Assembly (NCBI GenBank): GCA_029168955.1
Contig: JAPDOI010000154.1
Location: forward strand, 519,001-583,000
Origin: Aplectana chamaeleonis
Lineage: Eukaryota; Nematoda; Chromadorea; Rhabditida; Cosmocercidae
Direction of reading: 5' to 3'
Length of the DNA: 64,000 nucleotides
The notes under the pieces are model-generated. The model did no database searches. It had not been told where the DNA came from and worked only from the letters and a program-made list of their open reading frames with translations. The position numbers and the translations under genes were made by a program. Shown piece after piece: positions 11,845 through 23,181 of this stretch (the stretch's first letter is position 1; every line of letters begins with the position of its first letter).

Positions 11845-12621
11845 AGGCAGCAGACACGCTCAAAAATGGTATCGATTTTATGACATAAATCAAAGGTTTG
11901 GAGCTGGTTGTATTGGGAACTGACGAAAAAACGAACGAAAACTGTGTGCAAATAGAGGAGTAACGGTTATTTTGTTATCAGGTGAGAGTGGACGAGTTTT
12001 ACGGCGCGCAGTTGAAACAGCGAATATTACTGTGCTTATCTGGGTTAAATTCCGGTCCGCAATTGCGTCTCGACACGCTTCGCGGCCGCGCGCTTTCGAG
12101 TCGTAAGAGTTTCCAGCATCGCAGCTGCCAATTTGTTGACTCTAGGTAGGTTTTAGAAAATGGAAACTAAACAAAATTGAAGAAAACTATATAAAAAAGC
12201 CATATCGAGTCGGCTTTGGAGCTGGAAACTCGATTGACTCTAGCGCGTGCGGTCGCAAAGCGTGTCGAGACGCAATTGCGGACCGGAATTTGCCCCAGAT
12301 AAGCACATTAGCTACAAAACGGTTGAGATGGAAAAGCCGATATACTCTTACAGCCTAAACTGGAACGTTCACCTCGTTGGATGCATCAAAAACCAGTCAA
12401 AGGGACCGTATTAGTACTATCAATGTGGACGAGTTTGTATTTTCGGGCGGGGTTGCAGAAGCTTAGGGGCGGGGTTGCAGAAATTTTTCGATTTTCATTG
12501 CTGAAATTTAGTAGTTTTGACTCGTTTTTGACGCTTGCAAAGGCGTGAGCAGCCTACTAGGAGCCATGCGACTTCAGAAACGTAGTTATCTCAACAACTT
12601 TTTCGAGCGTGTCTGCTGCAT
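11845..12621. mobile_element. TTAA-type MITE (AGGCAGCAGACACGCTC ends), interrupted
   Basis: The left end AGGCAGCAGACACGCTCAAA and the right end GAGCGTGTCTGCTGC form inverted repeats with TTAA flanks (11,841-11,844 and 12,622-12,625). A different MITE is inserted inside at about 12,029-12,308. A second, uninterrupted copy lies reversed at 62,705-63,178 (474 bp), which shows what the intact element looks like. Confidence 0.8.
12029..12308. mobile_element. Palindromic MITE (GTGCTTATCTGGG ends), copy 1
   Basis: The ends are TGTGCTTATCTGGG and CCCAGATAAGCACA, followed inward by CCGGTCCGCAATTGCG and then CGACACGCTTYGCGGCCGC on both arms. It is one of four close copies (14,219; 45,155; 57,752) and one relative (47,387). 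It is about 280 bp, hairpin-forming and has no coding sequence. This copy is nested within the TTAA-type MITE. Confidence 0.8.
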
Positions 12622-12625
12622 TTAA

Positions 12626-13135
12626 TTATGTATAAAAATGCATGCGGTGTTAAGTTTTCAGTGGACTTACGCTCCGCTAACATACATATTAAAACAGATA
12701 CATGCTATAAAACGGGGAAACTCACTTGGTTCCTACGCGTGCTGATGTGGAGCGGAGGTTAGAGACAGTGAGAGAGCGTAGGGCAGACGGAAGCCGAGGC
12801 GTCGCGCGCGCCGCCACGCGCCTCGATTGATGTGAATTACGACGTTTAATAGAAGGTATGCTAATTCCGCACGTCCGCAGTAAGACATCCATCCTATCGC
12901 ACGATATCTAGCAGAAGTGAGCACGCGGCACGACCGCACACAGCCGGTGAGGCTCGATCGCGTAGCCCATTACAGCGGTGTCAGAGTTGAGCAGCCTTCA
13001 CCAGGCAATTGGTATCATATTTTAGTTGGTTTGGCTACTAGTGATCACCCCAAAGAAAGGTTTTCATCATATGTATCGTGCTATGTAGAATGATACTGGG
13101 AAAAGAAGAAGGGTATGGTCAGCCTGGGCAACGCA
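12626..13135. other. No gene recognised
   Basis: A GC-rich patch lies near 12,740-12,830, with a CGTCGCGCGCGCCGCCACGCG core. I found no supported coding region or splice pattern. Confidence 0.3.
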
Positions 13136-13140
13136 AATAA

Positions 13141-13412
13141 GGGGTCTGCAGAGTTGCAAAGACCGGTGACTGGTCGCCGAGCGTCAGCCTTGACTCGGCG
13201 ACAAAAATGTTTCCGATCATTGTCGTCGCCGCGTCGGTTGCCGCTCGCTGGCAGTGACGCAGGGCCGTCCCGGGGTTAAACCACTCTGCGGTGCCCCATC
13301 GTCGCCCCTCACGCCGCGTCGGTTGCCCTCGTCTCCGAATGTAATCGATATTGCATCACCCAGCTCTGAGCGTCGCTGCGAACAGCGCCACAACTTTAAC
13401 TCTGCAGACCCC
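13141..13412. mobile_element. MITE with GGGGTCTGCAGAGTTG ends, short copy
   Basis: GGGGTCTGCAGAGTTG at the left and CTCTGCAGACCCC at the right are inverted. The flanks are ATAA on the left and TATAA on the right. The same ends and flanks bound the larger element at 51,288-55,442, into which an RTE retrotransposon has jumped. The interior is GC-rich (CGCCGCGTCGGTTGCC twice). It is non-coding. Confidence 0.65.
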
Positions 13413-14218
13413 TATAACCGAAGCTATTCTGTGGCGGGCCGATTCAGGTGCCTCTTTGATCTGGTACGAACCACAGGCGTAAGACCCAGGCCCAAGGAGC
13501 GAATGGTAAACCATGCACCCTGTTGACATGTATCCTTAATTTAGCTTATTCAGGGTTGTAGGCAAATTTCGCAAGAATATCTTTGACAGTGATCGGTACT
13601 ATTCGAACAGAGATGTAAATAACGGTGGAAATATGGATGGGGGAGGTAGCCGTCCTAGTGATCGGAATGTTAAAGGCAAAGAACATTATGGCAGCGATGT
13701 CAAGAGCAAGTGTTTCCGAAATCTTCATAAAATTTTGCGTCGTATAAAGTCTTCAATTTGAGAAAAATACGTTTTTAATCTCTGAGCCGATTTCAGTTTT
13801 TGATACAATGTTTCTGTCACTAAAAGCAAGCAGTTTTTCGTTCATAACTGTTTTACCCTAGAAAATAGACTCCTAGCAAAGGCTGTTCTTGGAATTGCCA
13901 TAAAATTCTGCATCGATTAGCGTTTTTGTTTTCAAAACATACGTTCCTGTTCTTCCAGCCGATTTCAGTTGATAAAGTGTTTTTTTTTTCGCCTGAAATT
14001 TTCGTTTTTTCGTCCATACCTTTCTTGTGCTTAGATATAGACCTCTGGTAATGGTTATTTTCGGAATTTCGACGAAATTCTGTGTCGACAAGTGTTTCCA
14101 GTTTGGAGAAATATTCTCTCGATCCTTCAGCCTAATCCATTTTACGAAACCGGTTTTTCGCCTTGGAGATAGGAATTCGGTGAAGACTGTTTTTGAAGCC
14201 TCGAAAATTCGAATGATA

Positions 14219-14501
14219 TACTGTGCTTGTCTGGGCCTAATTCCGGTCCGCGAATGCGTCCCAACACGCTTTGCGGCCGCATGCGCTAGAGTCGGTCGAG
14301 TTTCCAGCGTCAAAGCCGTCTCGATAAACCTTTTTTATACAATTTTCTTCAATTTTTCTTAGTTTCCGGTTCCCGAAACGCACCTAGAGTCAATAGATCG
14401 ACTGCTGCGGCACTGGAAACTCTTCCGACTCTAAAGCGTGCGGCTGCAAAGCGTGTCGAGATGCAATCGCGGACCGGATTTCGGCCCAGAGAAGCACAGT
14501 A
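14219..14501. mobile_element. Palindromic MITE (GTGCTTATCTGGG family), copy 2
   Basis: TACTGTGCTTGTCTGGGCC and GGCCCAGAGAAGCACAGTA are the outer ends; the inner arms carry GCGGCCGCATGCGCTAGAGTC and its counterpart. It belongs to the same family as 12,029-12,308. The long minus-strand frame across it is a by-product of the palindrome. Confidence 0.8.
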
Positions 14502-14502
14502 T

Positions 14503-14690
14503 TGGGTTCCTAACCTTGCTTGCTCCATAAGCCAGCCAGGTCGGTCTAGCCGAGCTCTATAGTAATCTCCATACGGTGCTCTCGCCTCTATGGTGTTAAT
14601 AAGAGACGCAGAGTTCTGCTGGAGCCATAAACGGGGCTCGGCTCCACCAAACTTTTCTGGCCTATGGAGCAAGCAAAGTTAGGAACCCGA
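14503..14690. mobile_element. Palindromic MITE (GGGTTCCTAACCTTGC ends)
   Basis: GGGTTCCTAACCTTGCTTGC and its complement GCAAGCAAAGTTAGGAACCC bound about 185 bp. CCATAAGCCAGCCAGGTCGG lies inside the left arm. A second copy is at 25,903-26,085, and a divergent one spans about 21,152-21,530. It is non-coding. Confidence 0.7.
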
Positions 14691-15115
14691 TATATCATTC
14701 GACGCAGAAATTTACGCGAACTTTAAAAACAACCCTCATCACGCACTATCTCCAACTGTTAAAGAGTTATGGGCGAAAAACCGGTGTTTCGTAAAACGAA
14801 ATAGGCTGAATGATCGAGAGAATATTCTTCCAACCTGGCACACAAGTCGACGCAGAATTCTACGGGAATTCTGAAAACAATTTTCACTAAAGGTCCTTCT
14901 CTTAACACAAAAAAAGTTATGGACGAAAAACCGATAATTTCAGGCGAAAAAATTGCACTTTCAAATTGAAATCGGCTGGAAGAGAGCGAGCGTAGGTTCT
15001 GAAATTGAAAACGCTATTCTATGCAGAATTTCTTGAAGATTCCAAGAACAACCTTTACCAAAGGGCTATCTTTTAGGGTAAAAACGTTATGGACGAAAAA
15101 CCGGCTGTGACACCC

Positions 15116-15480
15116 ACCCAATCTTGAACATGACTTGCATGAGTGTTGGGTCACTTTCATTCTTTTTTCGGGGCGCTTCACCGGTTGTCACCGGTATTCA
15201 CTATGGTGAAGGTTCCCCCTTCATCTGCCCAGAGTGCTGAGAAATGTTGTAAAATTCCTTGTTCGGATTTGGCCATCAACGAATTTCGTCGAATGTTGTG
15301 AAATTGCTGCAAATGATTTGAAGGTCAACGAAATAATAAAAATGTTGTGAAATTTCCTATATTCGATTTGGCGGTGAACGAATTCCTTTAAATGCTGTCA
15401 AATCGTTTCAAATGGATTTGGCGGGAGCTCTATAAATAATCAAAGTCAAATCACGCGCCAGAAGGAATAAAGCGTCTTCT
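15116..15480. repeat. Short degenerate repeats with TATA-box and AATAAA signals
   Basis: The phrases GAATGTTGTGAAATT and CGAACGAATT-like blocks recur three times between 15,230 and 15,420. They are followed by TATAAATAATC (about 15,432) and GGAATAAAGC (about 15,466). A TATA box followed 35 bp later by a poly(A) signal is the arrangement found in compact LTRs, so a solo LTR is possible. I could not define LTR ends or a target duplication. Confidence 0.25.
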
Positions 15481-16026
15481 GATCATAAAGGCCAAACCCT
15501 GACTGTGACGGTCACACAAGCCACCAAGTCAGACAATCTGGCGTTTCTAACACGCACTGAACCGTCACATTTCGACCAGTGCGGGGTAAACGGCAGAGAT
15601 CCTGCACGGCTATTCCGGTCTGCGTTTAACGCCTGCCGAACCGCAGATTCCTCCGTTTGGCTGGCCATGACCTCACTGCTGCAGGGACGCTCGGTGTTAC
15701 GTTTGTACACGATTTACCAGAGCATGAACATGTGTGATCTGCCAAATCATGTTATCGATCACTCCACAATTGATCAGGCGCGTATCAGCAGCAAAGCACA
15801 TACATATATATGTATGGGACCTCATCCTGGAGAGAACGCAGTCGGCCTTTCGGGGCCGCTCCTGACAAGTGACTACGAGTTACTCTCTGGACGATTTTTC
15901 ACCGCTGAGGTGGTCTCCCTCACGGTCCTCAGCGACGGGAGCTCCCTCGCTGTCGACCGCGGCGAGGATGATGTCCCTGTCGCGGACCGTAGTCGGGGTG
16001 ACTCCTTCCCGCCAGCCGTGACATGA
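15481..16026 (+). other. Unassigned 173-codon open frame region
   Basis: The frame 15,505-16,026 is open for 173 codons. It has no recognisable domain, no hydrophobic signal and no splice support. A minus-strand frame also stays open over part of it. I report it as a stretch without assigned function rather than as a gene; it could be the internal part of a decayed retroelement next to the LTR-like sequence at 15.1-15.5 kb. Confidence 0.2.
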
Positions 16027-16034
16027 ATCGTGTC

Positions 16035-17542
16035 CAGGGATGTGCGTAAGTTTTATAATTCATTAGCTGTGAGTCATTCAACCGGCCAAAACCCTCGTTA
16101 GTCGTTAGTCGTCAATCGTTTCACCGTTAAAAATCTAGGCTTTGGAAGCAAGCACAGTGGAGGCGGAAAAAAACTCTTATGAATAGAAAAAAGGAAGGTT
16201 TGAAGAGATGTATGTTTTCCAAAACATACACGGCCATTAAAGACACAAAACATTCATTGTTAGAGAATCTAGTTTAAACTGCAAACCTACATATACATAA
16301 TTAAAAATATGCACGAATGCCTAATACTCGAAAGTGTGTGTCCATCAATTTTTGCAATTTTTTTTCCGGCAAGAAAAGGAACAATATGGGAAACCGAAAA
16401 AACCTAGAACCCTTTGCTTTTTTTCGAGTGCAAAATTTGCCATTCTGCGCTATACGATGTGATTTGAGATCTACCCGAAGGTGGCAACACGGAGAACTGC
16501 ACAGACTTTGCACTAACTGTTCTGTGCTCAGCGTCGCGAGACGGGCTTTGTCTAAGGCTTGTTATCGTAAGGGGGAAAGGTTGGAAGACTTCAGCACCCA
16601 AACAAAAATTTTAACCCTGAGAGGTACCAGCGCCATTCAATAGAAATCCCATATCTCGAAATTGTGACTGAAAACCCTTTACAATTTAGCCGTCACCCTT
16701 TACAATCCAATCATCGGATACAGTTCCCGTCGTTGGGCAGTTGTGACCTGCAGGCACCGCTCCATATTATCACCTCCGATAGGGCCCTCTGCAGTCTGAG
16801 GGATCAGGTCAGTCAGTCTGAGTGAACGACACTGTGCGTGCCACCTTCTGAGTTGCACCAATAAATGGAAAGATGAAGGAAGCTCGGATGAGATGGGTTG
16901 GACATATTCAACGACAAGACGCTAGTTCCGTGGCCAAAACTGCACTCAACTTGGAGGTGGCTGGTGTCAGGCCGCGAGATAGGCCGAAAACGCGCGGGCT
17001 CGACCGCGTGAAAACCGACATGGCTGAGGCACGACTCACTCCGGAGGTCGCAGCTGACAGGAATAAGTGGAGGACAAGAACCAAGCAAGCGGACCCTACG
17101 TCAACGTGGGACAAACGCTAGGAAGAAAAAGAAGATAGGGCCCTCCGCGAAATTCTCCGCTGGAGCCGGTCAGTGCCGGAACCGGTTCAGTGAGCTTGCC
17201 ATAAGTAGCGCGACCGACGCATAAATGCTGCGCCTAACCTTGCGGAACGTTCGGTTGGGATTTTGATGTGGGGGTTCCAGAATGGAGAAGCAGTGTCAGT
17301 AGAATGAATAAGTTTTGGAGGCTATAGCTATGTCATACCATTCACCTAGAACAACTAACAGGGCAATACGTATCAATCCTGGTGTAAGCCTTGTTTTGGA
17401 GCACGATTTGAATGACTATTGATTTTTGAACGAATTTTGGGTTTGCTTACGAAAATATGTTTAATTTCGTTAGTCGTTACTCGTAACACTCAAAAAGCCC
17501 GGTAGTCGCTGAACTCGTTAGTTGCAATTACGGACATCCCTG
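16035..17542. mobile_element. hAT-type element 2 (GTTAGTCGTTAGTCG words)
   Basis: The left end CAGGGATGTGCGTAA and the right end TTACGGACATCCCTG are inverted, with subterminal runs of TTAGTCGTTAGTCG (about 16,095-16,115) and GTTAGTCGTTACTCG (about 17,470). The 8-bp flanks do not match (ATCGTGTC and GTCCGTGC), so either the duplication has decayed or one end is misplaced. The interior contains a LINE fragment at 16,790-17,133. Confidence 0.65.
16790..17133 (+). pseudogene. 5'-truncated LINE, reverse transcriptase C-terminal tail
   Basis: The frame 16,873-17,121 reads MRWVGHIQRQD...GVRPRDRPKTRGLD..., then DRNKWRTRTKQADPTS. It matches the conserved C-terminal tail of RTE-like retrotransposon polyproteins (R-W-x-G-H...G-x-RPRGRPK...W). 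The copy ends in GGAAGAAAAAGAA. It is bounded by an exact 12-bp duplication GATAGGGCCCTC (16,778-16,789 and 17,134-17,145), the hallmark of target-primed insertion with 5' truncation. It lies inside the hAT-type element. Confidence 0.85.
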
Positions 17543-18518
17543 GTCCGTGCGTGGTTTGACTGGCTGTGATTATTGTAGCCATAGTTTGCGCTAGCCACGA
17601 TCGTGAATCATTCTTAAGCTAATAACCATGGCTATCTCATTGTCAGCGAGAAACGTTGAATAGCTGTGGTTAGCGCTCCGTGATTTCTACCCCTGGTTGA
17701 AACCCGGTGCACGCATGTTTTAACGTGCACCGAGTTCGCGCCAACTTTCGACAGGTAATCAAAGGTATCAGCACTACGCTTATTTCGTTTGTCACCTAAA
17801 TAACAAAGAGGTTGAGAGAGGCGGAAAGAGAGAGGTCGGGGAATTGAGAGTTCGTGGACGTTGAATAAACAAAAAGGAGGTTGATAGAGTGGAATGGGAA
17901 GGCGAACGAATGCCATCCTAAAATATCGACTGTGGTCCGCCGAGAGATCAATATTGAAAGACCGCACATGCGCCGCTCGGTGGTGGAAGTTTAAACGACC
18001 CCTTACGCACCAGCGCGCGGAAGGGCCATGCCAGAGGTTCAGAAACACATGGCTAAAGACAGAAAATATGGTTTTTTCAGCTTGTTTGCGCAACTCTCTC
18101 TTTCACAATTTGCCTATGCGAATTCGCTCTAGCGATTTATGAGTACTCCTCCTCGCGAGGAGGAAATATCGTTGCCGCCATCTTTACAGGTAAGTTTCTC
18201 CTTTTTAAGTAACGTCTGCCTTAAACATCGTGTCATAGGGGTTTTCTCTATCCACGGGTGCATTACATTGTCATACTTTGTTGGTATCATTCGACAAAAT
18301 CCATGCCTTCTTGTGCCTTTTTTGACTCTTCAGGTAAGCTTTTATTTGGAACACTAGATAATCTTGCTATAAATATGAATTATTTAAGCTAATATTTATT
18401 ACAACTCTTGGTTTACTGGTAGTTGTTTGGTGGATAGCCACATTGTTAGCCGCATTTGACCTGGTGCACTATAGAAGTCCAGTTGGTGAGCTTTTCAATT
18501 TTGAATCTTCGTCCTACC
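17543..18518. other. Spacer; possible small first exon at 18,139
   Basis: Mostly unassigned. One short frame at 18,139-18,189 (MSTPPREEEISLPPSLQ) ends exactly at a good donor (CAG|GTAAGT), and another donor (TCAG|GTAAGC) lies at 18,334. These could be exons of a gene whose intron received the element at 18,519-22,351, with a terminal exon at 22,385. The phases do not all agree, so this remains a suggestion. Confidence 0.25.
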
Positions 18519-19087
18519 CAGACATTCGCTGTTATGAACTCGATACCAAAAAGCAGGGTAGTTATCAACCGCCAACCAATAGGATGCCAAAATCGATTAC
18601 CGCAAACCAAAGCGCGGCTAAGTTCGCAGTGTATTGGTTTGCTTTAGGGTTGGTATTGGTGGAAACAGGAGGCTGTTATGAACCGCCAACGGATACGATT
18701 GTCTGTTATGATTCGCCAACCAAAAACGTCTTTCCGAGTTGACGATCAGTCCGCTCGCTTTTTATGCTGTAAGCGTCTAGCGTCGTAGACAAAAATAGTT
18801 TTCAATGATTTCTGTTTATTGCTATTATTTATGCCTTGTTTCTCTGTTTTCTGCTTTTATTAGCCTACTTTTTCAACTTTCTCACTTCTTGCTGTGATTA
18901 TTGATTAATTTCGTCTAACCTTTTCTCGTCCTTTTTCTTTTACACTTTCTATTTAAAGTGGGTTATTCTTGAAGTATGGAATATTATGTTGTATCGATTC
19001 ATGAAAACAATACGTAGTATATGTTTTGTTTTATAAACAAAGACCGATGTCATACTGTTTTGTAGGTATTTCTGTAGAAGTTGATAT

Positions 19088-21945
19088 CAGGGCTGTGCGC
19101 AACTGAATTTGGTAATTTCGTAAATCGTAAATCGTAATTTTTGAAATTCCTCGTAATTCGTAAATCGTAATTCGTAAATCGTAACTGATAATGAGTAATA
19201 AATAAATAAATAAATAAGCCCACATATGACCCAAACCTCATTCGATGTGGAAACACCGTAGCATTTCAGTGATGAGGTGTTTCCATATCGAAGTAGGCAG
19301 GAGGTTGGGTTTCAAAGTGACATTTTTAGAGCAGCACTTGAATAAATATTCAGTTTACATACGTGGGATAGGAACGACTTTAATAGGGAAAACGGAAACT
19401 CTAAGTTTTATTAAGTACCACACCTGTGCCAGGTTTCGCCCAACTTTTGAATACGAAAGCATAGGGAATCATCGCTCTACCAAACACAGTTCAGTTGATG
19501 CCAAGGAGGGCAACAGTGTGATGAGAAAAAATTTACGGTTGGATAGTTTTAGCCTTACCCTTTCGAGGAAGGATGTTCGGATAAGGTGGCCATCCCAAAG
19601 GGGATATACATCTACCAAACCACTTCTTCACGCAGAAAGCGAGTACGCTCTAAATTTGTCAAGCGTTGCTCTGAACGGAGTTATAAGCGTTCCTCCACAT
19701 GAGCGTAAGTTTGTTGGGATGGAGACGGCGGTCTTCTTCTTCTTCTTATCGGCCACAGCAGTTTCTTCTCATAGGCGTAGAAAGTCAGCTACACTACACG
19801 GCTTGTTCCACATATCACAAGCAGACAGAGAAGTATGTCTGGCGGAGCATGAAAACAGACGCAATGAATCATGTCCAGTATTCTGACAGTCAGGACATTT
19901 ATCTGGGACCGACTCGTCAATCCTGTGTACGTAGGTATGAAGAATGGCCGCAACGTAGACCTGCCAGAGTGACCCGGGAGCGCCTTGGCAGATCTTCCTT
20001 ACTATCATCAACCGTAGGAGGCACGGCACCAAGGATCGGGTTGGAAGGGGCGCAGGTCAGGTACTCAGACACAAATCTAGTGTGCTCGATTTGTTGTAGC
20101 CTCTTTCGTGTGAGCTCAGAGGTGGCCCATCTTTGACGATCCAATGTAGAAATAGCAGCATGGAGTGGTGTGCGAATATTACGGTGATGTGGATCAGATG
20201 ACAGAAGTGGGTAGTTGGGGTGTGCGGCGTTCTTAATAATGCCAATGTGGAACTGTTGAGATTGCAGCTGGCAGTGTTGTTTGACAGGAAGTACTGCACA
20301 TTCTTGATGGAGATGGGATATGGGTGTTGACCTTGAGCAGCCAGTGATGACACGTAGTGCAGAGTTCTGTACACGTTGAAGCTTGTTCCAGGACGCCTCT
20401 GACAGATGTCTGGTCCATAACGGAGCCCCATATTCCAGAGTTGGCTGTATCATGGCCTTTTACGTTGTGCGTAAAACTTCCTTTGTGCTACCCCAGGTGG
20501 TGCACGCCAGAGCACGGAGGATGTTATTTCGCGTGTTGGCCGTAGCAGCTCGAATACGTGTGTTTTCGTGAAAACGCGATGAAGGGTACAGGAGCACACC
20601 AAGTAGACGTGGGTGCTTAGATAGGGGCAGCAGATTTCTTCCCCAGAGAACCTTGGGAGGCAGTTTGTGCTCAGCATTTGCAGTAGTGCACATATGCGGT
20701 CTGAGTGGTGAAGGTTGATTAGGATTTTGAAATGCAAAATGGTGGGGGCTCCCTCAAAATCTGTGCTTTCAAAAATTAGGTTCTCCATCTTCTTTTTTTT
20801 GCGTTCAGAAATTGCTCCTCATTATTAAAACATTTGAAAACTCTTTGAAAAAGTTGGAGACTCTGCAGCCATAATTTCTTAGAAATGTTTCAAACCAATT
20901 TTTCAAATTACCCCCTCTCCTCTCGTAGCCTCTGGAGATAGACATCAAAGGTTAATTTGGGAGTCCCCGTAAAAATCTTTTTCCGAATAATGTTTAGAGG
21001 TTAGGAGAATAATTTCCCGATTCTCCGGCAGATTTGAATTCACGAAGTTCCTCTTTTTTGCTTGAATCTTTTCAACCGCTAAAGATGGATGCGTGGGGAA
21101 GGTTGTTTTTGATATCTCCGCAAAACTCTGCAATGAAGTTTATATTGGGTTCCAACCTTCATTTGCTTCATGAGCCAGCCAGGTCCTTAGAGCCGATCCC
21201 CATCTTTACTGTCTATTTATATCGGAATGGAATTGCTGTCCGCAGTTGCAGACGACCGCTTTAGAAGTTTACAGAGAGCTAGAAGATAGTGGTGCTCTAA
21301 CGAATATCAATCATGTCAGGACCTCGGGGTCACAGCATGATTCTGTTTGCAGTACGTGTTGCAACAGCGCCTGTCTGCAACTGCGGACCGAAATTTCGGT
21401 CCGATAGGGACTGCAGCTCCATCAAAGGTCTGCGTCTCTGGTGTTCATCATGTGACAAGGGCATTCCATGGAAGTAAATTGGTGTGAAGCTACCGACCTG
21501 GCTCGGCTTGGGGCAAGGAAAGGTTGGAACCAAATAATAAGTTCGGGTCCGTCAGAGTGAGAAGGGGAGCGATTGGTCATTCCTAAAGCTCGTTATCAAC
21601 AATTATAATTCTCCATGACTGACCTACTGCTGACTTCGACCGGCCGGGCATGCACGGGTACAGGTTCACCGAAAATTTAAATTTTGAAGAGTAATCAAAT
21701 ATTAGGAGTGTGTTAGATTTAAAAGTGTTGAAGTTGTGTTGTATTGAAAGTGTTAAATTTATATTTGTACTAGACCGCAAATTCGCATTGCTCATTTAAC
21801 CGCGTTTTCACGTTTTATTACGATTTGTTACGATTCGTTACGATTTTGGTCCCAAATTTCGTAATTCGTAAATCGTAAAAAATTTGCCAAAAACACCCGT
21901 AATTCGTAAATCGTAAACCGTATTTCGTAATTACGCACAGCCCTG
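19088..21945. mobile_element. hAT-type element 3 (CGTAAATCGTAATT words)
   Basis: CAGGGCTGTGCG and CGCACAGCCCTG are the ends, with an exact 8-bp duplication GTTGATAT (19,080-19,087 and 21,946-21,953). The word CGTAAATCGTAATT is repeated just inside both ends (19,120-19,185 and 21,855-21,935). The uninterrupted sister element at 29,375-29,395 shows the empty site (TAGTTGATATACATATT), which confirms the insertion. The cargo includes a minus-strand LINE fragment (19.73-20.77 kb) but no transposase. Confidence 0.93.
19733..20770 (-). pseudogene. 5'-truncated jockey/CR1-type LINE fragment
   Basis: On the minus strand the frame reads HPRLLGVLLYPSSRFHEN, then NNILRALACTTWGSTKEVL, then a stop (TAA at 20,460-20,462, where a Tyr codon is expected), then MIQPTLEYGAPLWTRHLSEA. 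These are the conserved post-catalytic blocks of a non-LTR reverse transcriptase (L-G-V...F..H, TWG..KE.L, YGAPLW). After one frameshift, the cysteine cluster CPDCQNT-H-CS and WNKPCSVADFLRL follows, the usual C-terminal knuckle. The copy ends with a GAA microsatellite (19,733-19,751). The polymerase core is missing. Confidence 0.85.
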
Positions 21946-22384
21946 GTTGATATATTATCGAGAAGATTAGCATGCATAGTATGGAGGTAGAATTCTTGTT
22001 TTATGTGCAACACTCATTCGGAGAACAATGAATGTTTTGTGAAATCAGACTTCTTAAGCGTTTCAAAACAAGGTACAGTTATAACGATGAGTTTTTTTTC
22101 AACGTTTTGGTGTTGAAAAATCACGTTTCGTGGTATAGAACAGTTTTGGAAGCCTAAGGAAAACTGATAGCTGGTTAAAACTCTTATCTCCCGCTTACCA
22201 AACGGATATGTTCCCGGAACATATGCTATTGGTATCGAGTTCATAACAGAAAGTGTCTGCTGTTATCATCCGCCAACCAATACGATATGTTCTAGCAGGT
22301 GGTCCGCGGAACAAATGCTATTGGTATCGAGTTCATAACAGCGAATGTCTGAGTAGTAGCTTCTCTCATCAAGCGTTGCATTCA

Positions 22385-22579
22385 GAAGGACTATCGAACT
22401 GCGAGTTTTTCATGGCAGCTGGAGCGATGCTGCTTCTATTGTTCATTATTTGGACGAAGATCTCATTGATTCTATATCGCGGCTATATAAGAACAGAACG
22501 CGAATCGCTCTATCGGAGGCGAATCTCTTCTGGTCTCCAAATGTCCAGAAGCAACACATTTCCCCCAACGATTGTGTGA
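22385..22579 (+). CDS. Possible terminal exon of a small membrane protein
   Basis: The exon would begin after a good acceptor (TTGCATTCAG|) directly beyond the end of element A. It reads GLSNCEFF, then MAAGAMLLLLFIIWTKISLI, a 20-residue hydrophobic segment, then a basic tail (YRGYIRTERESLYRRRIS) and a stop at 22,579. A single membrane span with a positively charged cytoplasmic side is the simplest reading. The upstream exon might be 18,300-18,333, which ends one base into a codon and would join in phase across element A. No homologue is recognised; the whole model is tentative. Confidence 0.25.
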   Translation, partial: EGLSNCEFFMAAGAMLLLLFIIWTKISLILYRGYIRTERESLYRRRISSGLQMSRSNTFPPTIV

Positions 22580-23177
22580 TTGTTGTATTTATGTACATGT
22601 TTATAAGATGAATGAATATATTGATGAATGCGCACAGCTCCGCTTTGTGATTCCTCAATTTCAGCAGGTTTTCGGTCTTCAGATTTGCGGAAAACACCAC
22701 GAAATGCGGGAAAATTTCGGTACCGAGTTCGAAATAGCCACTCCAATCACCCAAATTTCTCGCTTGTTTGGATACACTGGAGATTTTTTCTCACACAGAG
22801 ACACTTTTCGCGTCGGTTCAGATTTCAAATACGGCAAAAGTGGTGAATTCGAGTGAATTGGAAACAGACCTAACATTTCTCGACAAGCACACAGGTGTTT
22901 GAGATGAAATTTTTCATCAAATCCAGATTCAGATATCCAATCAATCTCAATCGTTTAAACGTTTCTGGGCATTGGCAGAGCATTCACGGTGAAGCATCAG
23001 ACGTTCGAGGCTAGTTTTGGTATGAATGAAGAATTCGAAAACTTTTCTCCAGTCAATCCGAAATCACCGAAACAAAATTTTTTTCAAATATGGCCTACTG
23101 AAGTTCTTGAATGACTTTTCCTTCGAATGCTGTGTCCCGAAACTCGTCAGATTGATGGATTAATTTCAAACCTAACG
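22580..23177. other. No gene recognised
   Basis: Several short overlapping frames occur on both strands between 22,572 and 22,876 with no domain or splice support. A+T-rich spacer follows up to the TTAA element. Confidence 0.3.
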
Positions 23178-23181
23178 TTAA

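Larger units (their letters stand above)
13730..15115. repeat. Array of degenerate TTCTGCGTCGA units, interrupted by MITEs
   Basis: A loose unit recurs in both orientations: AAATTCTGCGTCGA, a short spacer, then CGATCCTTCAGCCTAATCCA, CGAAACCGGTTTTTCG and GGTAATGGTTATTTTCGGAA blocks. Spacing is roughly 150 bp. The same unit builds the palindrome at 25.1-27.2 kb and part of 20.85-21.2 kb. Two MITEs (14,219-14,501 and 14,505-14,690) sit inside. Confidence 0.5.
18519..22351. mobile_element. DNA element A (CAGACATTCGCTG ends), split by a hAT insertion
   Basis: CAGACATTCGCTGTTATGAA at the left and TTCATAACAGCGAATGTCTG at the right are exact inverted repeats that continue past 25 bp. Internal copies of a related motif (AACAGAAAGTGTCTGCTGTT) lie near the right end. 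A near-identical second copy is at 28,832-29,690 (859 bp). In copy A, a 2,858-bp hAT element sits at 19,088-21,945. No transposase is present. The superfamily is not identified. Confidence 0.85.

Noticed and set aside
15505..16026. 173-codon open frame as a host gene
   Set aside because: No signal peptide, domain, intron or paralogue; adjacent LTR-like signals make a decayed retroelement more likely.
16026..17550. 8-bp target duplication for the hAT-type element at 16.0 kb
   Set aside because: The flanks ATCGTGTC and GTCCGTGC agree at only three positions; I kept the element on its ends and word arrays but do not claim a duplication.
19245..19886. 213-codon open frame on the plus strand
   Set aside because: It lies inside a non-autonomous hAT element and overlaps the antisense LINE tail; no recognisable domain. 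It could be a diverged transposon protein, but nothing in it supports that.
18139..22579. Two- or three-exon gene spanning element A
   Set aside because: The donor at 18,190 is phase 0 while the acceptor at 22,385 needs phase 1. The alternative donor at 18,334 fits but has no clear start exon. I kept only the terminal exon, at low confidence.
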